64,000 nucleotides of DNA from Cellulomonas sp. ES6. Its GTDB lineage: Bacteria > Actinomycetota > Actinomycetes > Actinomycetales > Cellulomonadaceae. Where the stretch lies: positions 1,612,001 to 1,676,000 of the forward strand of contig NZ_CP125655.1 of NCBI RefSeq assembly GCF_030053835.1. Reading direction: 5' to 3'. The translations under genes and the position numbers were made by a program. Of the stretch, positions 56,610 to 64,000 are shown in pieces. How positions within the stretch are numbered: the stretch's first letter is position 1; every line of letters starts with the position of its first letter. The notes beneath the pieces are model-generated. The model saw only the letters and a program-made list of their open reading frames with translations. It did no database searches and had not been told where the DNA came from.

Positions 56610-58213
56610 TCAGTACGTGAAGCGGGACACCCGGCCGCGCAGGTCCTCCGACAGCCGCGCGAGCTCGGCGACCGCCCCGCCCATCTGGCCGAGCGTCTGC
56701 GAGGAGGTGGCGGTCGCGGACGCGACGCCGGTGATGTTCGACGCGATCTCGCCGGAGCCGGTGGCCGCCTCCGCCACCGACCGGGACATCTCCGTGGTCG
56801 TCGCCGTCTGCTCCTCGACCGCCGACGCGATCGTGAGCTGGTAGTCGTTGATCGACGCGATGATCTCCGAGATCTCCCCGATCGCGGTCACAGCCGACCC
56901 GGTGTCGGTCTGGATCGCCTCGACGCGCCGGGCGATGTCCTCCGTCGCCTTGGCGGTCTCCTGGGCCAGCTCCTTGACCTCGCCCGCCACGACCGCGAAG
57001 CCCTTGCCGGCCTCACCGGCCCGCGCCGCCTCGATGGTCGCGTTCAGCGCCAGCAGGTTCGTCTGCTCCGCGATCGACGTGATGACCTTGACGACGTTGC
57101 CGATCTCCTGGCTCGAGACGCCGAGCCGCGACACCTGCTCGTTGGTCGCCTGCGCGACGCCCGTGGCCTGCGCCGCGACCTTCGCCGCCTGCGACGCGTT
57201 CTGGGCGATCTCGCGGATGCTGGCGCCCATCTGCTCCGCGCCCGCGGCGACGGTCTGCACGTTGCGCGACACCTGCTCGGCCGCCGCGGCGACCACACCC
57301 GCCTGCGCCGAGGTCTCGTCCGAGCCCGCGACCACCTGCGTGGAGGCCGCCGACAGCTCCTCGGCCGCCGCGGCGACCGTGTGCGCGGTCTCGGCGACGC
57401 CCGACACGACGCCGCGCAGGCTGTCCTGGGCGGTGTCGAGCGACCGCGCCATCGCGCCCAGCTCGTCCACGCTGTGCACGTCCGCGCGGACCGTCAGGTC
57501 GCCCTCGGCCATCGCCTCGAGCGCCTGCTGCACCTCCCGGGCGTCCCGCGACAGCCGGCGCGCGACCCGCAGGCCCACCACCAGCACCACGGCCAGCCCC
57601 ACCACGACCAGGCCCACCACGATCAGCAGGGTGCGGGACACCGTCGCCTCGGAGTCCTCGGCGTTCGCGGCGGCCACGGCGGCGACCGCGGCGTTCTCCT
57701 GGACGATCGCCTCGGCCGCGACCGTCGTCTGCGGCAGGATCTGCTCCCGGTAGAGCGCCGCCGCGCCGGTGACGTCACCGGAGTCCGCGAGCGGGAACAG
57801 CTCCTCCTCCGCGAGGCGCACCATCTCGGACCAGCCCGAGTCGAAGTCCGCCCACGCCTGCGCGTCCACCGCGAGGTCGTCGTAGGCGGCCTGCTGCTCG
57901 GCGATGCTCGCCTCGTACTCGTCGAGCTGGGTGCGCAGGTCGGCGCGCACGTCGTCCGCCGCGGCCGGGTACTCCACCATCCGCGCGCGCCCGGCCTGCA
58001 GGGCGCGCTGCAGGTCGCTCACCTGCCCGAGCTGCGCCACGTTGGCCGCGGACGCCTGCACGTCGCCCCGGAGCTGCCCCAGGCTCACGGCGGCGGCCAG
58101 CACGACGAGCACGGCCACGAGGCCGGCCGCGGCCAGCAGGCCGAGCACCTTCGCGGCGATCGACGACCTCAGCCCCGCCGGGGACGAGTGGTGGCGGCGG
58201 ACGGCTGGGACAT
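56610..58213 (-). CDS. Methyl-accepting chemotaxis protein 4, one frameshift
   Basis: About 534 residues. ATG 58213 ([11 protein letters not shown]) has GAGGAG six bases upstream. One base in the run 58180-58183 joins this leader to [20 protein letters not shown], the first membrane segment. A four-helix-type sensor domain follows, then segment 2 ([20 protein letters not shown]), HAMP ([17 protein letters not shown]) and an intact signalling domain. It ends RGRVSRFTY. It is separated from cheW by a terminator hairpin, so probably has its own promoter. Confidence 0.9.
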
Positions 58214-58321
58214 GCTGATCTCCTCGCAGGACGGACCGGGGGTTCCTGACGCCTCATCGACCACCTGGCCGTCCGTGTGATCGCCCGGCCGGGTGAACCG
58301 GTTCGTCAGCCGGGGAACGCG

Positions 58322-58363
58322 CGCGGGGCGCCCCTCCCGGCGGACCGGGTGGGGCGCCCCGCG
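58322..58363. terminator. Hairpin downstream of cheW
   Basis: CGCGGGGCGCCCC and GGGGCGCCCCGCG form a perfect 13-base stem 19 bases past the cheW stop. Confidence 0.72.
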
Positions 58364-58381
58364 GCGCGGTGCGGCGGACCG

Positions 58382-58798
58382 TCAGGCCGCGGTGGCCTGG
58401 TCCACGTCGAGCACGAGCAGCAGCCGGCCGTCGAGCTTGTGCGCCCCGAGGATCAGCGGGCGCAGCGCGGCGTCGAGCGTCTCCGGCGGCGCCTCGAACG
58501 TCTCCGGACCGACCTCCATCACGTCGCCGATCTCGTCGACCAGCAGGCTCACCGGCTCCCCGGCCACCTGCACGACCACCATCATCGGCTCGGCGTCCTC
58601 GCCCAGCGCCTCCAGGCCCAGGCGCGGGCGCAGGTCGACCGTCAGCACGACCTGACCGCGCAGGTTCACCAGCCCGGCGACCCCCGGCGGGGCGAGGGGC
58701 ACGCGGGTGCGCACGTGCGACCGCAGCGCCTCCTGCACCCGCGTGACGTCGACCCCGTACAGGCTGCCGCCCAGGGAGAACGTGACGTACTGGCTCAT
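58382..58798 (-). CDS. cheW: CheW coupling protein
   Basis: A 138-residue CheW: YVTFSLGGSLYGVDVTRVQE, VAGLVNLRGQVVLTVDLRPR, then VAGEPVSLLVDEIGDVMEVG, matching the two beta-barrel halves. It links receptors to CheA. ATG 58798 overlaps the cheA stop by four bases (ATGA), so the two are co-translated. Confidence 0.94.
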   Translation of the reverse strand: MSQYVTFSLGGSLYGVDVTRVQEALRSHVRTRVPLAPPGVAGLVNLRGQVVLTVDLRPRLGLEALGEDAEPMMVVVQVAGEPVSLLVDEIGDVMEVGPETFEAPPETLDAALRPLILGAHKLDGRLLLVLDVDQATAA

Positions 58799-61276
58799 CG
58801 CAGGGCTCCCACCAGCTCGGTCCCGGCGACCTGCGTCGGGACGTCGTCGAACGTGGAGCGGTGCTCGCTCCGCTCGTCGTAGAACGCCGCGTCGGCGGCG
58901 AGGATCGCGCGCCGCACGTCCAGCAGCTCCGTCACGCGGTCGCCGAGCACCGTCGAGCCGACCAGGCCGGCGTCCTCGATGTCGGAGTGCCGCGCCGAGT
59001 CGTCGTCGACGATGTCGACGATCTCCCGGACCACCAGGCCGACGCTGCGTCCCGCACGGCTGTAGACCACCAGCAGCAGCTCGGAGCTGTCCTCCTCGCC
59101 GTACGCGCCGAGGATCCGGTCCAGGCGCGCCAGCGGCAGGATCGTGCCGCGGTACTGCACGACCTCGCGGCCGCCGACGTACTCGACCTGCTCGGCCTGC
59201 ACGTGCTCCAGGCGGGCCACGGACGCCAGCGGCATCGCGACCTGCCGCCGGCCGCCGCCGATCCCGACGACGAGCACCTGCTGCACCTCGTGGGCCAGCC
59301 CGGCGGCGTTGCTGCTGTGCGCGTCACGCGCGGCGGCGTCCAGCTCCCCGGCCAGCGCGCGGCGGGCGATCGCCTGCACGTCGAGGATCAGCGCGACGTG
59401 CCCGTCACCCAGCACCGTCGCGCCGGCGTACGCGCCGATCGCCTTGAGACGGGCCGACAGCGGCTTGACCACGATCTCCTCGGTGTTCAGCACCCGGTCG
59501 ACCAGCAGCCCGAACCGCTGGTGGTCGGACTGCACCACCGCGATGACCGCGTTGTCCGGGCGCTCCCCGCCGACCTCCAGCACGGAGGACAGCGACACCA
59601 GCGGCAGCAGCTCCCGCGCAACCGGTACACCGGCGCCTCGTGGATGTGCTCGATGCCCGACTCCGAGCGCTGCGAGTCCAGCGCGACGAGCTCCAGCAGG
59701 TTCACCTGCGGGATCGCGTACAGGTCCCCGGAGCACTCCACCGTCAGCGCCGGCATGATCGCCAGCGTCAGCGGGATGCGCAGCCGCCACGTCGTGCCCC
59801 GGCCGACGACGGACTCCACGTCCACCGCGCCGCCGATCGACTCGATCTTGGTCCGCACGACGTCCATGCCGACACCGCGGCCGGAGACGTTCGAGACGAC
59901 CTCCGCCGTGGAGAACCCCGGCAGGAACAGCAGCTGCAGCAGGTCCGCCGCGCTCATGACGGCGACCTGGTCCGCGGTGCGCAGGCCCTTCTGGACCGCC
60001 TTCGCGCCGATCTTGTCGGGGTCGATGCCGCGGCCGTCGTCGGCCACCTCCACGACGACCTGACCGCTCGCGTGGTACGCGCGCAGCGCCAGGACGCCCT
60101 TCGCGGGCTTGCCGGCGGCGGCACGGTCAGCGGCCGACTCGATGCCGTGGTCGACGGCGTTGCGCACCAGGTGCGTCAGCGGGTCCTTCACGGCCTCCAG
60201 CAGGCTGCGGTCCAGCTCGGTGTCGCCGCCGGACAGCTCCAGCTGCACCTCGCGGTGGCACGCCGCCGCGACGTCACGCACCATCCGCGGCATCTTCGAC
60301 CACAGGTGCTCGATGGGCTGCATGCGGGTCTTCATGACCCCCTCCTGCAGCTCACCGGCGATGAGGTTGAGGCGCTGCGCGGACCGCGCGAGGTCCACGT
60401 CGTCCGTGCCGGTGGCCAGGCGGCTGATCTGGTTGCGGGCCAGCACCAGCTCGCCCACCTGCCGCATGAGGGCGTCGAGCAGGTCGACGTCCACGCGGAT
60501 CGACGCGTCGGCGGCGCCGCCCCGGAGGGTGCCGACCCTCGGCGGCTGCCGCGGCGGGCGGCGCCGGGGTCGCGGCGGCCGGTGCCGGGGTGGCGGCGGC
60601 CGGTGCCGGGGCCGCGGGGGCCGGTGCCGGGGCCGCGGGGGCGGGCTCCGGCACCGGGGTCGGCGCCACGGCGGACGGGGTGGACGGGGCCGACGGCGAC
60701 TCGCCGATGGCACGCGCCGCGGGCGCGGCCGGCTCGGACGGCGTCGCGGGCGCAGCGGGCCCGGGCTGCGGGGCGGCGGCCTCCGCGGCGGGCACGGGCC
60801 CGGGCGCGGCGGGCGCGGGGCTCCGCGGGCTCGACCGCTGCCGCGGGCGCGGCCGGCGTCTCGGCGACGGGCGCCGGGGCGGCGGACGGGTCGGTCGCCT
60901 GGATGGCCTCGATCGCCGCGATCACCGCGTCGATCTCCACCGCGCCCTCACCGCCCTCGGCCTCGATGGCGCGCAGGATCTCGCGGATCGTGTCCACGAG
61001 CCGCAGCAGCACGTCCGTCGTCGCCTGGTCCATCGAGCGGCGACCGTCGCGCAGCTCGACGAGCAGGTTCTCGCCGGCGTGCGCCACGCGCTCCAGGTGG
61101 GAGAACGCGAGGAACCCGCTGGTCCCCTTGATCGTGTGGATCGTCCGGAACACGCTCGCGATGAGCGCCCGGGATCCGGGTTCGCTCTCGAGCGCGACCA
61201 GGTCCTGGTCGAGCTGGTCGAGGTTCTCGTGGCTCTCGACCAGGAACTCGCGGACGATGTCGTCCATGTCCTCCAC
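58795..61276 (-). CDS. cheA: CheA histidine kinase with two CheW-like domains, three frameshifts
   Basis: About 826 residues. GTG 61276 with GAGGAGG upstream opens EDMDDIVREFLVESHENLDQ. The Hpt domain has the phospho-His in FRTIHTIKGTSGFLAF. A long Pro/Ala linker (no recognizable P2 domain) leads to the dimerization helices (LLDALMRQVGELVLARNQIS) and ATPase (LVRNAVDHGIE, VADDGRGIDPDKIGAK, GRGVGMDVV). The first CheW-like domain ends ALILDVQAIAR. A second follows (QVLVVGIGGGRRQVAMPLAS to GLVVREIVDIVDDD). Breaks are at 60817-60820, about 60535-60550 and 59613-59615. Confidence 0.88.
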
Positions 61277-61391
61277 TGCAGCCTCCTCGCGGGTGCACCG
61301 TCTGACGTGAGGATCGGCGGCGAGCACCGCTGCGTGAGGCATTCCGCCACGCGACCCCCGTCGGACGGGGTGAACTCCCCCTCACCCGTCC

Positions 61392-61590
61392 CGCACAACC
61401 CCACGACCTCCCGCACAGCCCCACGACTCCCGCGCAGCCCGCGACTCCCCGCAGCCCCTCTCTCACGCGCAGCCCCACGATTCACGCGCAGCCCCACGGC
61501 TCACGCGCAGCCCACGACTCCCCCGCAGCCCCAGGGCTCACGCGACCCCAGGACTCACGCGCAGCCCCAGGACTCCCCCGGCAGCCCCCG
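61392..61590. repeat. Degenerate 19-21-base tandem array upstream of cheA
   Basis: About ten imperfect copies of CACGCGCAGCCCCACGACTC run from 61392 to 61590, in the 594-base stretch between cheA and csrA. No open frame there looks like a gene. Two palindromes follow (61608-61663 and 61739-61794). Confidence 0.8.
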
Positions 61591-61607
61591 TGGCTCACCA
61601 CCCCGCC

Positions 61608-61663
61608 GAGAGTCCAGGACATGCCCGGGATCTCGGCCCGCCGCCCGCGTGTCCTGGCTTCTC
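61608..61663. repeat. 56-base palindrome, type A
   Basis: Arms GAGAGTCCAGGACATGC and GCGTGTCCTGGCTTCTC pair at most positions. The core CCAGGACA/TGTCCTGG is exact. Confidence 0.85.
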
Positions 61664-61738
61664 ACCGCCCGGGAGCCGGCACGGACGAGGCCGCGCGCGA
61701 ACGCAGCTCTGCGCTCCCGCGCGAGCACAGACCCGCCG

Positions 61739-61794
61739 AGAGTCCAGGACACGCCCGGGATCCCGGTCCGGCGCCGGCGTGTCCTGGCCTCTCG
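61739..61794. repeat. 56-base palindrome, type A, second copy
   Basis: Arms GAGAGTCCAGGACACGCC and GGCGTGTCCTGGCCTCTC pair at 17 of 18 positions. It is 131 bases from the first copy and related to the elements at 25052 and 25271. Confidence 0.85.
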
Positions 61795-61870
61795 GCGCGG
61801 CCGGCGGGCGCGACCCGCGGCGCGGCTGGCCGGCGCAGCCGGCCGGGCGCGAAGCGCGGGGGCGGGACGG

Positions 61871-62137
61871 TCAGCGGGGGCGGCGGGGGCCTTGCTCCGG
61901 GTCCTCCGGGGTGGGCGGGATGAGGCCGCGGAGCGACTCGACGGCGTCGTCGCCGGCGTCGGTCGCGGCGACGTTGGCTGCGGTGACGGCCTCGAGGACC
62001 TCCGCGCGGTGCACGGACACGGAGCGCGGGGCGTCGATGCCCAGGCGGACGCCGTCGCTGCGCACCTCGATCACGGTCACGACGATGTCGTCCCCGATCA
62101 CGAGTCGCTCCCCGACCCGCCTGCTCAGCACCAGCAT
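61871..62137 (-). CDS. csrA: CsrA carbon-storage/flagellin translation regulator
   Basis: An 88-residue CsrA RNA-binding protein: MLVLSRRVGERLVIGDDIVV, then [19 protein letters not shown]. The C-terminal 28 residues (after EAVTAANVAATDAG) are a non-conserved extension. ATG 62137 is the classic MLVLSR start. Placed between flhF and cheA, it probably controls flagellin translation, as in Gram-positive bacteria, where FliW counteracts it. No fliW is in the window. Confidence 0.95.
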   Translation of the reverse strand: MLVLSRRVGERLVIGDDIVVTVIEVRSDGVRLGIDAPRSVSVHRAEVLEAVTAANVAATDAGDDAVESLRGLIPPTPEDPEQGPRRPR

Positions 62138-62340
62138 GGCGCCGACCCTACCCGCCGCACGCAAGCGCCCGGCACCCGCGCGCGGCACGTCGTCGACGGC
62201 GACGTCGCGACCCGGGCGGTGCCACCCCGCCCACGCCCGCCGACCGCCTACCCGCAGTGCGCCACCGGCCGGCCGGCCGGCCCGCCGTCCCGCGCGCGCC
62301 GCGGTGCACACGCCGACCGCGCCGTGGTGCACACTCCGGC

Positions 62341-62495
62341 CGCGCCGCCATCCCCGCGCCCGCCACCCCGCCGGCCCGCGCCGACCGCGCCGCCGTCCCC
62401 GCGCCCGCCACCCCACCGGCCCGCGCCGACCGCGCCGCCATCCCAACGCCGTCAACCCGCCGACCACGCCGACCGCGCCGCCGTCCCCGCGCCGG
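62341..62495. repeat. 45-base minisatellite, about 3.5 copies
   Basis: Units beginning CGCGCCGCC(a/g)TCCCCGCGC start at 62341, 62386, 62431 and 62474. The third is 43 bases and more diverged. It fills much of the 62138-62527 spacer between csrA and flhF, where I see no gene. Confidence 0.82.
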
Positions 62496-62527
62496 CCGTC
62501 GCCGCTGCCCGGACGCGGAGCCCCGGG

Positions 62528-63797
62528 TCAGGCCCAGGTCGTGCCCTCGGGGAGGTGCTCGGCGAGGGCGGCCGCCCACGCGACGCGAGACGCCGGCACG
62601 CCGTCGATCCACGCCACCGGGACGCCGAGCCCGAGCACCGTCCCGGGCTCGCTGGTGTCGAACAGCCCGCCGACCGCGAGCGCGTCGAGGGGCCGCCGCG
62701 CGCCGACCGCGGCGATCCACCGGGTGCAGTCGCGGCGCTTGCTGCGCGCGTCGACGACGCCCCAGGCCTGGTCGGGCGCGAGGGCCGCGAGCAGCTCGGC
62801 CGCCGACTCCTCGCGCACGCGGCCCGGGCGCACGCCGAGCGCGACGACGGTCACGCCGTCGGGGTCGTGGTGCTCGGCGCGCCAGCGCTGCGCGGCGGTC
62901 GCGGTGGTCAGCCGGCGTCCGCCGCCGACGGGCTCGGCGTCGCCGGCCGCCACGACCGTCGTGCTGCCGGTGCGCAGGGCGAGCAGGTCCGCGACGCGCG
63001 TGGCGTCCGCCGGGGGCCCGCCACGACGACCACGGTGCCGGGGTCGCGCGGCAGAGGTGGGGCGGGGGCACGGCCGCGAGCAGGCGGGACAGCTCGACGG
63101 GGCCGTCGCCGGTGAGCATCTCGGCCGGGACGCCGAGCTCGGCGAGCACGGCGCGCGGCACGCCGGGTGCCACGGGGGTCGCCGCCTCGGGGGTGGCGTC
63201 GGGCGCGGAGCCACCGGGCGCCCCGCCGGCCGGCGCGGGCCCGGCCGCACCCGCCGGCGACGACGCGCCCGTCACCGCCGGCGCCGCAGCGGGCGCCACC
63301 GACGCGGCGGGCACGCCCAGCGGCTCGAACGTCCGCTCGGCCGCGGCCACCGGCTCGGGCGCCACCTCCAGGTGGTGCTCCGGCGGCAGGCCCGTCATGG
63401 CTCGCATCTGCTCGAGCACGGACGCGAACGCCTGCTCGCCGGTCGACACCCGCGGCGCGCGCTGCTCGGGGAGCCCGGCGGGGACGGCGGGCGACGGCAC
63501 CAGCGTGCCGTCGGGGGCGGCGTCCCCGGCGTCCGCCGCCGCGAGCAGCGCGTCGATGCCCCCGGCGGTCACCACCTGCCCGGCCCCACGGCGCCGCGGC
63601 AGCCCGGCGGTGGGCACCGGCGCCGCGTCGGGCACGTCGATCGTCAGCTCGTACCGCTCGCGCGCGAAGAACCCCGCGATGCCGCCGCTGCGCACCCGCT
63701 CGGCGCGGACGATGCGCGCGGTGGGGCCGAACTCCTCCCGCACGTGCACCATCAGCTCGGCGAGGTCGGCACCCTCAAGCAGCAATCGCGTGGGCAC
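62528..63797 (-). CDS. flhF: FlhF-like flagellar protein with degenerate GTPase site, two frameshifts
   Basis: About 423 residues after adding one base at 63059-63062 and one at 63012-63016 (giving 424 codons). The N-terminus resembles FlhF (LLLEGADLAELMVHVREEFG, then PTARIVRAERVRSGGIAGFF). The middle is Ala/Pro-rich. The C-terminal SRP-GTPase-like region has TVVVVAGPPADATRVADLLA where a P-loop GKT would be expected, so nucleotide binding is doubtful. Later it shows WGVVDARSKRRDCTRWIAAV and ends AEHLPEGTTWA. It overlaps flhA by 23 bases. Confidence 0.75.
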
Positions 63798-64000
63798 CGC
63801 TCACCACCCCGACGGTCTCGATGCGCACCCCTCCGCCGGTCACCTCGGCGTAGGACAGCACCGGGAGCCGCTCCAGGCCCAGCACGACCACCTTGCGCAG
63901 GGCGGGCCGCAGCGCGGGCGCGCAGACCAGCACCACGGACCGGCCGGTCGCCTCGGCGTCCGTGACGGCCACGCGCAGCCGCTCGAGCATGGCCTCCAGC
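63775..64000 (-). CDS. flhA: FlhA flagellar export protein, C-terminal part
   Basis: The frame is open to the window edge and ends at 63775. The 75 visible residues match the FlhA C-terminus: SVVLVCAPALRPALRKVVVL and LERLPVLSYAEVTGGGVRIE. FlhA is the large membrane protein of the flagellar export gate. The bulk lies outside the window. The 23-base overlap with flhF indicates co-translation. Confidence 0.85.
   Translation of the reverse strand, partial: LEAMLERLRVAVTDAEATGRSVVLVCAPALRPALRKVVVLGLERLPVLSYAEVTGGGVRIETVGVVSGAHAIAA

Noticed and set aside
46547..61276. Genuine decay of the whole chemotaxis locus
   Set aside because: Breaks are mostly one base in C/G runs, active-site residues are all kept on either side, and similar breaks hit unrelated genes (HNH, NlpC, CAP).

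Overview
The window is GC-rich (roughly 75 %) actinobacterial chromosome. Flagellar (flhA, flhF), csrA and chemotaxis genes sit beside many sugar-uptake and glycosidase operons, and this mix points to a motile, plant-polymer-degrading member of the Cellulomonadaceae, most likely Cellulomonas or a close relative. That placement is inferred from gene content, not from a marker gene. I see no rRNA, tRNA, CRISPR array, prophage or insertion sequence.

Layout. (1) 1-6.9 kb: a family-5 solute-binding protein and permease of a Dpp/Opp-type importer, a LacI regulator, and the uronate pair glucuronate isomerase (uxaC) plus fructuronate-reductase-type dehydrogenase. Three matching LacI-type operators tie these together. 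(2) 6.9-15.3 kb: a SorC-controlled sugar island with a ribose-type ABC importer, SIS isomerase, FGGY kinase, transaldolase/FSA-like aldolase and an RPE-family epimerase, mostly coupled by 4-base overlaps. (3) 15.3-23.4 kb: a ROK-regulated operon with a MalFG-type importer, a GH15-like and a GH31 glycosidase. (4) 23.7-29.5 kb: OsmC, an EcsC-like protein, aldo/keto reductase, an SRPBCC protein, and dimethylargininase with ornithine transaminase. (5) 29.5-46 kb: housekeeping and envelope genes, including a CAP-domain protein, Lrp/AsnC, UspA, HNH nuclease, an NlpC/P60 hydrolase behind a c-di-AMP (ydaO-type) riboswitch, DtxR, serC, a sortase-motif surface protein, DUF4012, MFS/MarR, a DUF559-like protein, UDP-glucose dehydrogenase and a purine permease. 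(6) 46-64 kb: a chemotaxis locus on the minus strand. From right to left it reads flhA, flhF-like, csrA, cheA, cheW, four methyl-accepting proteins (one overlapping a sugar-binding lipoprotein gene), cheB, cheR, then two cheY/cheX pairs.

Two window-wide observations matter most. First, intergenic regions carry a family of about 56-58-base palindromes whose arm sequences differ while pairing is largely kept. There are also nested palindromes and three kinds of short tandem repeats. Second, at least 23 small indels, most of them one base lost in a short C/G run, break genes right of 29.5 kb (CAP, AsnC, HNH, NlpC, MarR, purine permease, cheX, cheB, all four MCPs, cheA, flhF). I found none to the left. 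They look like sequencing or assembly errors, so I annotate the affected genes as single genes and give the break positions.
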